From contig NZ_SKFH01000003.1 in NCBI RefSeq assembly GCF_004343705.1, forward strand, positions 1 through 64,000: a stretch of DNA of 64,000 nucleotides. The letters are read 5' to 3'. Under the pieces are notes generated by a model. That model did no database searches, was not told the DNA's origin, and worked only from the letters and a program-made list of their open reading frames with translations. A program made the position numbers and the translations under genes. The stretch is from Flaviaesturariibacter aridisoli (GTDB lineage: Bacteria; Bacteroidota; Bacteroidia; Chitinophagales; Chitinophagaceae). Positions 15,391 to 25,300 of this stretch are shown here, in pieces. How positions within the stretch are numbered: the first letter of the stretch is position 1; every line of letters starts with the position of its first letter.

Positions 15391-16584
15391 TTATTCGCTA
15401 AAGATTGCAATAAAGCTTTTGTCGCGTTTATAGACTATGATCTTTTTTATTATCGTTCGAACAAACGTAAGATAAGTAGCAAGGTAGAAGAGACTAATAA
15501 AGATTCCAAAAAAGTAAAACGAAACAAGATTTATTCCGATCAACAACCCTAAATAGGAAATATACTTGGTCAGAAATTCTTTAATAAATGATATTTTGAC
15601 CTTTTCGGCTATTTTGACCACACCTTTTTCAGGCGCATAAAATAAGAAATAGCTTATAATGGTATAGATCAAAAATAGCAGCGCGAGCCATATGTAAGAG
15701 ATCGCAAGATTATGGGTCCGCAAGGTTAGGTACGCATCGAAGAGAATAAGGGTACCTGATATTTCACCAAGATAAGTAGGATGCTTGTCGTTATCGAAAT
15801 CACCTACTAGAACGTACTTGTCCTTCACACAGTTTTCGAAAAAGTCAGGCCGGTCTATTACTTCCCCCATGTAAAAAAGGTTCGCGTATTTGTCCCCTTT
15901 ATTAATGGTGTGAAGATCTTGGTTACGGTAATAAAATTCTGGAATAAAAGTATTAAAAGCTATTTGGTTTTTCTCATAGGTAAGTAGATGGTCGTGGTAG
16001 AATTTGTCATCCGCCGTATCCATCATAACAAGAGGCAAGCTGCGTAAGGTATCGTTGTAAAATAAAGGATATTTGACAAAGTCACCGCCATTTACTGTAT
16101 AGTCGGCTGCTCCATATCGGCCGCTGAATAGTGGCTTATCCGGCTTTCCATTGTGTATAGATAGAAATGTAAATACATTACCTGCCTGTTCAAACGGGGC
16201 TTTCAACGAAGTGTCATCCGGCGATGGTATCGTGAAAGCAATATCACACAGAACCGTTTTGTATTTTCCTTTGTGCTGATTGAGGATCGTGAAAAACTTC
16301 GCAAGCATTTGCCGGTTGGTGATAGGCACACGTCCATAATTCATACCTGTATCATCCACCATAACCTGATCTTTGGAAACGTCTAGACAACAGATACTGT
16401 CTTTAACCGGTTTATTATCGATTCGAAAAATGTTGTGTTTCGTGATAGCAAATGCCTTGAAAAATGCAATCTCATCGAACCTTGTTTTTCCGACATACTG
16501 TAACATGATCGTGATGACAACCAATAGGATTGCATGTGTTACACATACCACTATTTTAAGGGGAAGCCGTTTTGGGTTAAACAT
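15391..16584 (-). CDS. CHASE2-like membrane protein
   Basis: 397 residues. One N-terminal membrane helix (about 10-30), then a periplasmic region of about 250 residues with CHASE2-like features: DVSKDQVMVDD, KTVLCDIAF and KDKYVLVGDFDNDKHPTYLG ('vlvG' then the 'D...T' core). Three to four C-terminal membrane helices follow (LAISYIWLALLFLIYTIISY and two near 345-385). Typical CHASE2 sensors carry a cytoplasmic kinase or cyclase; here the C-terminus is short and basic with no catalytic domain, so it would have to signal through partners. It starts 10 bases after the caspase gene. Confidence 0.75.
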   Translation of the reverse strand: MFNPKRLPLKIVVCVTHAILLVVITIMLQYVGKTRFDEIAFFKAFAITKHNIFRIDNKPVKDSICCLDVSKDQVMVDDTGMNYGRVPITNRQMLAKFFTILNQHKGKYKTVLCDIAFTIPSPDDTSLKAPFEQAGNVFTFLSIHNGKPDKPLFSGRYGAADYTVNGGDFVKYPLFYNDTLRSLPLVMMDTADDKFYHDHLLTYEKNQIAFNTFIPEFYYRNQDLHTINKGDKYANLFYMGEVIDRPDFFENCVKDKYVLVGDFDNDKHPTYLGEISGTLILFDAYLTLRTHNLAISYIWLALLFLIYTIISYFLFYAPEKGVVKIAEKVKISFIKEFLTKYISYLGLLIGINLVSFYFFGIFISLFYLATYLTFVRTIIKKIIVYKRDKSFIAIFSE

Positions 16585-16594
16585 GTTTTGATAT

Positions 16595-19500
16595 TTACCA
16601 TAGCGTCCAATCTATGAGATTGTTTCCTTCTCTCGTTGTCGGCAACTGTCTGCCTTTCGTCATTGCCGGAACGCGTGTATTTACATATTGTGTCAATCCT
16701 GATACCGAACAATGTTCACGATTTAGATATTCAAGAACGCTGGCAGTAAACACAGCATTGGTATCTCCTGTCCTGGCATATTGGTCGGCTGCCGCAGATG
16801 AAATGATCGTTGCACCGGTTCTCCTGCTCACGTCGGTAAACATTTGCTGCATTAGTTCGAATAGCCCTTGATTTGCAACTCCGGCATTTCGCTCTTCTTC
16901 ATCGGCTCTTTGCTGAGCTATCGCATTTAGCTCGTCGATATCCAGATCGTCCGGCAAGTTTATATTGGCTGCTGCAGCGTCTTTGTCGACTTCGCCGCTA
17001 TGACAGGCGTCGAGGAGGAGCACCTTTTGTCTAGGATGAATACTGTCCAACAAATTTTCGAGTGATTCATAAGGTATTCCACCCGATTGCGGATGATCGA
17101 AGTCCACATTATAGCCGGACAAATAGTAATCATAGCTACTGCTAAACAACCCATGACCGGAATAGGCTAAAATAACTTTGTCATTTATCCCTGCTTGCGC
17201 TAGCAACCGCTTTCGGCTGCCGACTTTTTCTACAGTGACACTGTCATTGAAAAGTGTATCGACGATACAATTGGCACCAAGCTTTTCCTTAAACCGGAGC
17301 GCCAAGCTTCTTATGTCATTGACACTCCAATGAAGAGTATGCTCTCCACTTGCGAATCTATCGGTTGCAATGCCCAGAAAGTATGTATAACCCGCCCCCC
17401 TTGTCATATTCTGGTAGGCGACCGGCTTGTGATAACTTTCTGCGCCATTTGAATTTGTGACGGCGGCCTCTATCAAATTGCGGCCTGCCGAAAGCGTAAT
17501 GTCGACCGTGGTATCCAGGTGTTGCGATTTTTGCTTGGCTAGCCCAATTCCGTTGGCACCGTAGACAGGGACGTGATTTATCCAAACATTTAGGCGATCT
17601 AGGGGATGTACTTTGTCGCTTGCTACGATATGTAACCTCAACACGTTGTCAGTCTCTTTGAGGCTGTCCCTATTCATGATTTCGGTAACCGGTGGGTCGT
17701 AGTCATTGCTAAAAGTGGTGGTGTCAAGCCTTAGGCGTTCTATACGTTTCAAATAAGCATGATGTGCAGCAGAGATCAATGCTGTATCTGTGCATCCAAT
17801 TTCCTTAAGCACTTGATCTGGTCTGTTATATTTGACATCTAGCTGCTCAAAGGTAATAGGCTCCAAACTGTCGGTCACATAATGCAATTGTCGAGCGGCG
17901 TTCGGTGTGCATTTGTAGTAGCCGGAGGGCAGAAGAGTAAAGTAGTTAGAATGATTGAATATAAAAGAAGTGTATATTAGTTTACCGTTTTCGGCATTCC
18001 ACAATTTTAAGGTGTGGTCATATGAGCTGGTAACTATCGATTTGCCGGTAGGGGAAAATGCTGCGCCACTGATACCTTCCATTTTTGCTAAAAGAGTGCC
18101 AGTAGCAAGTTCCAGTATCTTCAAAAATCCATTAAGTGTCAAAATGGCCATCTTCGTACGATCAGGCGAAAAAAACAATTCGTCAATATACTCGTCTTCC
18201 AAAAGACGCCCTTTAGCTGCAAGAAAATAACCTAAAAAGCTGCCATTTCCGGCATCCCATTCTCCTATCCAAGGCTTGGCTGTGGAAAAAATAATCTTTT
18301 TGCCATCAGGAGAAAATACCGCGAACTCAATTCTCTCGATGTATTCGAATAAGCTACCCTTCCATGAATGCGTACCATTTAGAACCATGCGTTGAAGTCC
18401 TGTTTCGACATCCCAGATTCTCGCCGTTGAATCTCCCGATGTGGTGACAATTTTTCTGTTATCTGGTGAAAAGGCCACGGAAGTTGCCCTGCGTTTGATT
18501 CCTTTCACGTCTTTTATCAATTTCCAGGTATCGGTGTCCCATAGCTTTACTGTGGAATCTTTTATTGTTGCAATTTCTTTACCGTCGGGAGATAGTGCAG
18601 CAAAATGACCACCCAATTTTTTTAACAATTCTCCGGTTTTACAATCCCAAATTGTAGTGGACTCGCTTTCTTGTAGTATAATCTGCTTATTATTCCGCAA
18701 AAATCTAACTGTCGCAAACCTGGGGGGATTCTTCAGCCTTATTACCATCTTTCCTGTCTCGCCATCCCATAGTTCGATATTTGAAGTGTCTGACCTGATT
18801 GATGTATACTGAGTGACAATGAGTTTACCATCAGGAGAAATATATTCGGGGTAATCTTTTTGCGCAGGGCCTGCAAATTCCTTTGAAACATTGGCAGTCT
18901 TAGTATCCCAAACGCTTATTAAATAATCTCGAGATGCGGTGACTATAGATTTGCCTCCGTGGATAAAAAAAGGATCCCATACCTCGAAGGTAGTTCCGTT
19001 CAACACTGTTAAAGGTAAACCCGTTTCTGAATCCCATATTTTAGCGGTATTATCAGATGAAGAAGTGACGATAAGTTTACCATTAGGGGAAAATCTGGCA
19101 GAGTTGACGTGATCGGTGTGGCCAACTAAATTTTTAAGAAGCACACCCGTTTGGGCATCCCAGATCTTTGAAGTGTGATCAAAGGAAGAAGTAAGAATCT
19201 TTTTGCCGTCAGACGAAAATTCTACGCTGGTAACGTTGGATGTATGACCTTTAAGATCCGCCACAGACGAACCGGTCTGGATGTCCCATATTTTCCCAAA
19301 TAAAAAAGAAGGAGGTTGAGGATCGTAAGCTGAAATAATAAGCACCTTTTTGCTGTCCGGCGAGAATTTAGCTCTTTCAAAAAATTCAGTTTGAAAATGC
19401 GCCACAAGCGCGCCCGTTTCAACATCCCAGATCCGGGCAAATTTATCAGAATAGGTTATCAGCTTTGTGCCATCAGGGGAAAAAATAGCGGTCGAAACAA

Positions 19501-20101
19501 GGCTTTTGTGCGCCAAAGTTTTTAAAAGCGATCTGGTTTCTGTATCCCAAATTTTTAGAGTACTATCTGAAGTACCTGCTATGAACTTTTTACCATCAGG
19601 TGAAAAAGCGGATGAATACTTGGGGCCACGGATATGTAGTGAATCTGTATCGAAAATGTGTTCGCCGGAATTAGCATTCCATATACCAACGGATTGTTGC
19701 TGATTTATTATAGTCAAAACCTTTTTACTGTCAGAAGAAATATCAGCATATCTGCTTCTGGTATGCAATGTTGTAAGTGGCAAGCCTGTTCTGCCACTCC
19801 AGATTTGCATAGTCCCGCTTTCACTCGTAGTAAGAATGATTTTACCGTCCGAGGAAAACCGAGCCGATAAAACCCGATCGGAATGGCCCTTCAAATCCGC
19901 CAGAAACAAGCCAGTCTCTGTATCCCATATTTTTGCTGTTTTATCCGAAGAGCAAGTGACGATCTTTTTCCCGTCCGGAGAGAATTCAGCGTCCCAAACA
20001 TATACTGTGTGCCCCATTGGGACTGTGACCTTCGGAGTTTGTGCAAAGATTAATGACGTTTGAACGAAGAGAAACAAGAATGACGTGCTTATTCTTCTCA
20101 C
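16595..20101 (-). CDS. Secreted WD40-repeat protein with C-terminal caspase-like peptidase
   Basis: 1168 residues from a GTG; residues 1-20 are a signal peptide ending in IFAQ. About 30 to 730 is a series of WD40 repeats with the signature FSPDGKK-IVT-SSDKTAKIWD, probably two seven-bladed propellers. A linker follows, then a C14/metacaspase-like domain from about 905. Its catalytic pair is His983 in AYSGHG and Cys1033 in LLLDACHSGE, both intact, so an active cysteine peptidase is expected. It is the first gene of a three-gene operon. Most bacterial WD40-caspases are cytoplasmic and some act in death or defence; this one appears to be exported, which is unusual. Confidence 0.88.
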   Translation of the reverse strand: MRRISTSFLFLFVQTSLIFAQTPKVTVPMGHTVYVWDAEFSPDGKKIVTCSSDKTAKIWDTETGLFLADLKGHSDRVLSARFSSDGKIILTTSESGTMQIWSGRTGLPLTTLHTRSRYADISSDSKKVLTIINQQQSVGIWNANSGEHIFDTDSLHIRGPKYSSAFSPDGKKFIAGTSDSTLKIWDTETRSLLKTLAHKSLVSTAIFSPDGTKLITYSDKFARIWDVETGALVAHFQTEFFERAKFSPDSKKVLIISAYDPQPPSFLFGKIWDIQTGSSVADLKGHTSNVTSVEFSSDGKKILTSSFDHTSKIWDAQTGVLLKNLVGHTDHVNSARFSPNGKLIVTSSSDNTAKIWDSETGLPLTVLNGTTFEVWDPFFIHGGKSIVTASRDYLISVWDTKTANVSKEFAGPAQKDYPEYISPDGKLIVTQYTSIRSDTSNIELWDGETGKMVIRLKNPPRFATVRFLRNNKQIILQESESTTIWDCKTGELLKKLGGHFAALSPDGKEIATIKDSTVKLWDTDTWKLIKDVKGIKRRATSVAFSPDNRKIVTTSGDSTARIWDVETGLQRMVLNGTHSWKGSLFEYIERIEFAVFSPDGKKIIFSTAKPWIGEWDAGNGSFLGYFLAAKGRLLEDEYIDELFFSPDRTKMAILTLNGFLKILELATGTLLAKMEGISGAAFSPTGKSIVTSSYDHTLKLWNAENGKLIYTSFIFNHSNYFTLLPSGYYKCTPNAARQLHYVTDSLEPITFEQLDVKYNRPDQVLKEIGCTDTALISAAHHAYLKRIERLRLDTTTFSNDYDPPVTEIMNRDSLKETDNVLRLHIVASDKVHPLDRLNVWINHVPVYGANGIGLAKQKSQHLDTTVDITLSAGRNLIEAAVTNSNGAESYHKPVAYQNMTRGAGYTYFLGIATDRFASGEHTLHWSVNDIRSLALRFKEKLGANCIVDTLFNDSVTVEKVGSRKRLLAQAGINDKVILAYSGHGLFSSSYDYYLSGYNVDFDHPQSGGIPYESLENLLDSIHPRQKVLLLDACHSGEVDKDAAAANINLPDDLDIDELNAIAQQRADEEERNAGVANQGLFELMQQMFTDVSRRTGATIISSAAADQYARTGDTNAVFTASVLEYLNREHCSVSGLTQYVNTRVPAMTKGRQLPTTREGNNLIDWTLW

Positions 20102-20578
20102 GATTAATTAGTAAAGAAATGGACTGAATTTTTTCCAACAAATAAATTTAATCATTCTTGACTAATCTTAATAGTTTCGTAAGGTAAAGATCCCATAAGT
20201 GGGATATAATAATCTGCGATAGAACATTAGACTGTTCTGATCCTTTATAAATAGTGAAAGTAAACGACGCAGTGCCCGATAAGACCTATCTGCTATGGGA
20301 GGTCTTCGATGGTTTGGAATTAGTCGTACACTAAATTGTTTTACAGCAAAATTTCGTTGGTGGGCACCTCGAAGTTGATACATCGTCATTTTCTATCAAG
20401 TCAATAATTGAGAAGCCAATGGTGGCTGCCTACCTGGACAACTCGTGATTTTTTTGGACATTCGTTAAATAGTGAATAGATTATAGAATATCTGCGTATG
20501 CAATTGATAACAGGATTTGATTATGAAGAGTCAATCAACCTCTTAATTACCGACTGTATTTCATCGAAAGTTGTTGAA
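20102..20578. other. AT-rich intergenic region
   Basis: No supported gene. A 73-codon minus-strand frame (20168-20389) has no recognisable features. The region should contain the promoter of the caspase operon. Confidence 0.4.
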
Positions 20579-21201
20579 CTAGTGAACCCGCGCCGTATTA
20601 CCATCCAAACCCGACTCCTCTATAATCTCGCGATCGTAAACCGGGGCATCCACATTGAGTAGCATCTTGTACGAGGGAATCGCCCGATCCATGTTGGACA
20701 CACCAATTACTGCGCCGGTTATGCCGTCCGTGCAGCGAGCTTTTTGTTGGAACCAGTTATCCCACCAATGATCCCAAAGGCGTTACCATGCCGATCGCGG
20801 ACGAAAAAGAATTCTTTACCGCGCGGATCTGTTTGGAGTGAAGGTGTAGTAATCTCTGCATTTCCAGAAAAAGCTGAAAAGGCACTGCGGATATCGGGAC
20901 ATTTGATCTTTGCAGAATAAATGCCCAGATCCCCGTATTTCGGTTGTTCTGCCGGTCGGGCCGGCTCGCGGTTTTGAAACTGCCAGATCTCAAAGCCACC
21001 CCCACCCTCCAGATTCAGCGACAGCAGGGCCTGACGGCGGTAAATCTGTCCACCGGTATACCGAGTCATTAACCGCGCCTCTGCCACATCGTCGAACACA
21101 GGTGTGTCCATACCAAAGAGGCGCGCATATTCTTTTAAACACGTCCTTGCATCGGCTACTCCGATGCCGATCTGCTGAATACCGGAGATATAGTCGGGCA
21201 T
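20579..21201 (-). pseudogene. Frameshifted two-domain VOC (glyoxalase-like) protein
   Basis: The first domain starts at ATG 21201: GIQQIGIGVADARTCLKEYARLFG and FFFVRDRHGNAFGIIGG are typical VOC dioxygenase/glyoxalase elements. After GGITG the frame breaks at about 20750, and the next frame resumes with WFQQKARCTDGITGAVIGV and SNMDRAIPSYKMLLNV, the start of a second VOC domain. This then stops at 20579, well before its expected end. A complete protein would have about 300 residues, so the gene is both frameshifted and truncated. Confidence 0.75.
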
Positions 21202-21271
21202 GGTTAAGAATTCTTCCTGAATATACGCTCCAGCTTGACAATTAGTTCATTATCCTTTGGATAACTACCAG

Positions 21272-21951
21272 TTAAGTCGCCGGCGGTATTTGGCGAACAC
21301 TTCCTCTTGCGACGCTCCTTTTTTTGTAGAGCTGGATTACCGAGTAATTCGCCCGTTGCACCGGTAGCCAACTGTTCTTTTCGTATTTACGCGCGGAAAC
21401 CAACGCGTCAACTTTCATGATATTATATCGGGCATTCGCCCGCGCCCGTACGCAGAACTCGTACTCCTCCATGATCTTCATCTCGGTCCGAAATCCGCCC
21501 AGCTCTTCGAACAGGTCCCGCCTGATGAACAGTGTCTGATCGCTCCCATACAAATGAAAAGGTCAAACCGGGTAAACCATTCATTGAAAGGAAGCAGCCA
21601 TTTGTCGGATTCAAAACGCGTTCGGTAGCGACCCATGTCATAGCCTTCAGTAATAGCTGCATGTATATAGTCCCGAAAATTGGCCGGCGGAATAGTATCG
21701 GCATGTACAAAATAAAGGACATCGCCTTTGGCATGCTTGGCTCCCCAGTTCATTTGAGCTGCCCTCCCCTTTTTCCGGACAGGCCAGCACAATGGCCCCT
21801 TCTTGTGTAGCAATGGCTGCAGTGTCATCACTACTGGCTCCGTCGCACACAAAGATCTTGCAGGTATTACCTCCATATTTCACCAATGGGGAAGGAGCCT
21901 GGCTATTATAATGGCTTCACTGAAAACAGGGATGATGATGCTTAATTGCAT
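21272..21951 (-). pseudogene. Decayed family-2 glycosyltransferase (rSAM/selenodomain-associated type)
   Basis: Pieces in three frames can be joined: MQLSIIIPVFSEA from ATG 21951; KIFVCDGASSDDTAAIATQE near 21850; GRAAQMNWGAKHAKGDVLYF then VHADTIPPANF; and YGSDQTLFIRRDLFEELGGF near 21540, ending with MEEYEFCVRAR. This order matches the TIGR04283 family of GT-A glycosyltransferases (DG, HADT and 'YGDQ..F.RR..FE..GGF' motifs). At least three frame breaks (about 21885, 21775 and 21545) make it a pseudogene. Confidence 0.8.
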
Positions 21952-22283
21952 TTTGAATATTGATCACTAAGATCCTAAATTAAGCGCATACCGATATCTC
22001 TCGATCAGGAATGAAATAAACTGAAGTCGCGGTTGATCTATTAAATAGAAGGATCTCAAGTTCTTGGCAATCATATTCCAATTATTACCTATTCGTCCAC
22101 TGTATTCAAACCAGATTCATTTCTGTTTTCGAAAAAATTATTTTGGTGAATTCGTGTGTCACCTTATCTTCGTTTTGACAGGGAAAAAGCGTGCAAAAAG
22201 AACAATACCAGCACACTACGTATTAGCTTATTTGGCATATGTCACTTAAAAGACACAAGTGGCTTACAACAAATTGAGGCTCA
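21952..22283. other. AT-rich intergenic region at island edge
   Basis: No supported gene is visible. The sequence shifts from AT-rich to GC-rich just after this region. Confidence 0.4.
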
Positions 22284-22310
22284 AATGGATACGAATCCAG
22301 TCTTGGGCAC
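22284..22310 (+). other. tRNA 3'-end-like sequence, possible attachment-site remnant
   Basis: ATGGATACGAATCCAGTCTT followed by GGGCAC resembles the T arm and acceptor 3' end of a tRNA (TGGA-TACGAA-TCCA stem, compare GGTTCGAATCC). No 5' half of a tRNA is upstream, so if genuine it is a fragment such as integrating elements leave at their edge. It sits at the GC shift. This is weak evidence. Confidence 0.3.
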
Positions 22311-22319
22311 AGAATTTAG

Positions 22320-22355
22320 AAAAAGGCAATCCGGCAACGGGTTGCCTTTTTCGTT
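22320..22355. terminator. Rho-independent terminator at island boundary
   Basis: AAAAAGGCAA...TTGCCTTTTT is a strong stem with a 12-base loop (22320-22351) followed by TCGTTTT. The flanking A and T runs let it work in both directions. Confidence 0.75.
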
Positions 22356-22420
22356 TTATCGATATTCCTTGCCGGTAGCGGGATTTCGAGGAATGTCCCC
22401 TTTGACCGGCTTATTGCAAT

Positions 22421-23581
22421 CTACAGGTACCGCACCCATCCTTTTTCCGGGTGAGCGGTCTTATAACGGTCATACCAGCGGCAGAGCGGCCACAGCGCGA
22501 TCACCACAACGATCCACAGCACATAGATCCAACCAAGGCTGACACCGCTCGGCCCCTCCGGTCGTCCGAAATTGAAGCCGAAGCGGTAGTCGACCGGGCG
22601 GTAGCCCTGCAGAGCGATGATCACGAACAGGATCGGGTGAATGAGGTACCAATGCACGATGAAATAAAAGAGCGGCACGCGGCCGTATACGATGGCGATG
22701 GCAGCTCCTTTCCCGCGGGCGCCTTCGGTAGCAGCCAGCAGCAGGAACATGATGCCCAGCATCGCCAGGGTGAACGAAAGGGACGGCGGGTATTTGGAAA
22801 CGTTCAGGAAAGAAAGGATCGTGAAGACCGTATTTTTCTGCTCCTCCCAGGGAACCGTGTCGCCATATACATTCAACCCGCGCAGCAAAAAGAACAAGGC
22901 CAGCGACGCCAGGCCGATCCGGACAAACAAGCGCTTCCGGTCCGTTTCGCTACGTAAAAACAATCGGCCGGCGGCGAAGCCCGTCAGCAGAATGCCCAGC
23001 CAGGGAATGGGCGGGTATCCCATCACAAACGTCCGTCCGGCGCCGAACGAATAGGCGGCCGGGCCGAACAGCGGCATCAGGATCTTTTTCAAAGGGGCGC
23101 CCTCGGCGATGGGCAGCATCAGCGCCGCATCGTGCAAGAAAATGATCGAGAGTCCGATGATGGCGATGGTCCGGACCGAAGCGTTTAGCAGCAATCCCAA
23201 TACGATGAAACCGGTGCCGATGGTGGCGATCACATCAAAGAGCAGCACCCCGAACCGGATATCGAACCAGATGCCGAAGTTGACCAGCGTGAACTCCAGG
23301 AGGATGAGCGAGAGGCCCCGGGTGAACAGGAAACGGCGCGCAGCAGCGCGGTCGCCGCGGCGCTGCAGTGACAGGAAGGCCGAAGCGCCCGACAGGAACA
23401 CGAAGGTCGGCGCGCACAGGTGCGTGATCCAGCGCGTGAAAAACAAGGCCGGCGTGGTCGTGGCGAGGTCGGTGGGCTGCTGTGTGATGGACGACACGTG
23501 GAGCAGGTCGCGCGTGTGATCGAGTGCCATGATGATCATCACCAGGCCGCGAACGATATCCAGACTGCGGATGCGGTTCAT
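22421..23581 (-). CDS. DUF1624/heparan-acetyltransferase-like membrane protein
   Basis: 386 residues from ATG 23581, one base after the esterase stop; upstream in-frame codons overlap the esterase and are not used. RIRSLDIVRGLVMIIMALDH is the conserved N-terminal helix of the HGSNAT/DUF1624 family with a membrane histidine, followed by about ten membrane helices and a loop with HLCAPTFVFLSGASAFL. The family contains acetyl-CoA-dependent membrane acyltransferases, but the substrate here is unknown. It forms an operon with the esterase. Confidence 0.8.
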   Translation of the reverse strand: MNRIRSLDIVRGLVMIIMALDHTRDLLHVSSITQQPTDLATTTPALFFTRWITHLCAPTFVFLSGASAFLSLQRRGDRAAARRFLFTRGLSLILLEFTLVNFGIWFDIRFGVLLFDVIATIGTGFIVLGLLLNASVRTIAIIGLSIIFLHDAALMLPIAEGAPLKKILMPLFGPAAYSFGAGRTFVMGYPPIPWLGILLTGFAAGRLFLRSETDRKRLFVRIGLASLALFFLLRGLNVYGDTVPWEEQKNTVFTILSFLNVSKYPPSLSFTLAMLGIMFLLLAATEGARGKGAAIAIVYGRVPLFYFIVHWYLIHPILFVIIALQGYRPVDYRFGFNFGRPEGPSGVSLGWIYVLWIVVVIALWPLCRWYDRYKTAHPEKGWVRYL

Positions 23582-23582
23582 G

Positions 23583-24455
23583 TCAATGGTTTGTGGTGCT
23601 GTGAAGCTTAAAAAGGCGCAAGGCATTTGCCACGGCCTGGTGCAGAATCGTTCCGTGGTCTTCATCGGGCAGGTAGTCGAACTCCACATGCACCAGCCGG
23701 CTTTTCGAAGCACGCAATTTGTCGGCGAGCAGGTTCGCATCCACTTCCATCACCCGCGGAATATCGCCCGGCACCACGCCTTCCTTGCCCACCCCTACGT
23801 ACACCTCGAGCGGATGGCTGAAGCCCTCCCGGAGCAGGTCGGGCTTACGTTCCAGCAAGGAACCGTTGTCCCACCAAAGGCTGGGGCTGACAATGATATA
23901 ATGCGTAAACAGTTCCGGCTTCGTCAGCAGCACTTCCGTGGCCAGCAGGCCGCCGAGCGACTGACCGATCAGCGTGCGTGTGCCCGTACAGCGGTAATGC
24001 GTTTCCACGAAGGGTTGCAATTCTTTTTCCAGGAAAGAAATAAAACGCGCCGACTTCCCCGTGGTCGGGTAACGCGTGCGGTCTTTTTCGTTGCGGGTGG
24101 GATAGGTGAAATCGCGGCGGCGGTCTACCGTGGCGATGCCCACCACGATCGATTTGGGCACGCGGTCCACCCAGGGAAAGCTGTTGAACTGGTAGAGTCC
24201 GGCAATATGAATGAAGTCCTCATCGGCCGAACCATCCAGCAGGTAGACTACGGGGTAGCGTGCCGTATCGTTGGCCCTGTATCCTTCCGGCAGGTAGACG
24301 TTCAGGATACGTACTTCACCGAGTTCCTTCGACGGTAGCTCCTCGATCTTTCCCAGCACAAAGGGACGTTCCTTGGGTGCGCTGGCTTCGGGTTCCTGGG
24401 CGGCACCGTGCAAGCCCATTGACAGGAGAAAAATCAAAAACAGGATGCGGTTCAT
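23583..24455 (-). CDS. Secreted esterase of the alpha/beta-hydrolase (Fes/EstD-like) family
   Basis: 290 residues from ATG 24455, giving a signal peptide MNRILFLIFLLSMGLHGAAQ; upstream residues are not needed. Motifs: YPVVYLLDGSAD (oxyanion strand), the nucleophile elbow LIGQSLGGLLA, and the C-terminal EDHGTIL with the catalytic His. The layout fits the putative esterase family that includes siderophore esterases and tetratricopeptide-associated esterases. It is cotranscribed with the membrane protein, one base apart. Confidence 0.85.
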   Translation of the reverse strand: MNRILFLIFLLSMGLHGAAQEPEASAPKERPFVLGKIEELPSKELGEVRILNVYLPEGYRANDTARYPVVYLLDGSADEDFIHIAGLYQFNSFPWVDRVPKSIVVGIATVDRRRDFTYPTRNEKDRTRYPTTGKSARFISFLEKELQPFVETHYRCTGTRTLIGQSLGGLLATEVLLTKPELFTHYIIVSPSLWWDNGSLLERKPDLLREGFSHPLEVYVGVGKEGVVPGDIPRVMEVDANLLADKLRASKSRLVHVEFDYLPDEDHGTILHQAVANALRLFKLHSTTNH

Positions 24456-24586
24456 ACAGATCTTTTTTTCGAGCGCCGGCGGCACAGCGCAGGCATCCTG
24501 CGAATCTAGCGGCTATCCCTGACCGCAGCGATCATTTTCCACCAACAACACTTTTCGGCGCACGGAAAACACCCTGCGCCTGCAGT

Positions 24587-25300
24587 TCAGCGCTGCGCGT
24601 CGAGCGCGGCCAGCACCGCTTCCTTGTAATTGCGGCCAATGGGCAACTGCTTGCCGCCTACTTCCACGTCGGTGGCTGAAAACGTATCGATCTTGTCCTG
24701 CGCCACGATGAACGAGCGATGGATCCGAAGGAAGTGGTTCTGCTGCAGCAATTCCTCGATCTCGCTGAGCGGGTACTTGGTCAGGATGGACCGGTTGTGC
24801 GTGCTGATACGGATGTATTCGCGCAGGCTTTCGATGTACAGGATCTCGTCGAGGCAGACCTTCACGCGCCGCTTGTTGACGTTGAAAAACAGGTGCGGCC
24901 GCACATCGGCTCTTGTGACCGGGATAGCCTCGAAGGGCTTTCCCGGCGCCGCCTGCAGCTTGTTCACGGCCATGAGAAACCGGCTCCATTCCACCGGCTT
25001 CAGCAGGTAATCCACCACGTTGAGTTCATAACCCTGGAGCGCGTAATCACTATACGCCGAAACCACGATCACCCTTGGCGGATGGGCGAGCGTGCGGATG
25101 AAATCCAGCCCCTTCATCTTGGGCAGGTGTATATCTAAAAAGATCAGGTCGATGGGTTCACGTTGCAGCACGTCGAGGGCGAAGAGCGCGTCGGGGCAAA
25201 CGGCCCGCAGGTCAAGAAAAGGTACCTGGCCGATGTATTCCGCCAGCACCTCGGCCGCAAGCGGCTCATCTTCCAGCAGCAGGCAACGGATCGTTTTCAT
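24587..25300 (-). CDS. LytTR-family response regulator
   Basis: 237 residues. The receiver domain (1-115) has the acidic pair ED at 10-11, phospho-acceptor D56 in LIFLDIHLP, and K101 in LLKPVEW. The LytTR DNA-binding domain (about 145-237) shows LDEILYIESLREYIRI and LRIHRSFIVAQDKI. It overlaps the histidine kinase gene by 35 bases, so the two form a coupled two-component system. Confidence 0.92.
   Translation of the reverse strand: MKTIRCLLLEDEPLAAEVLAEYIGQVPFLDLRAVCPDALFALDVLQREPIDLIFLDIHLPKMKGLDFIRTLAHPPRVIVVSAYSDYALQGYELNVVDYLLKPVEWSRFLMAVNKLQAAPGKPFEAIPVTRADVRPHLFFNVNKRRVKVCLDEILYIESLREYIRISTHNRSILTKYPLSEIEELLQQNHFLRIHRSFIVAQDKIDTFSATDVEVGGKQLPIGRNYKEAVLAALDAQR

Noticed and set aside
20168-20389. 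73-codon minus-strand frame upstream of the caspase operon
   Set aside because: No recognisable sequence features and atypical location; probably part of the promoter region.
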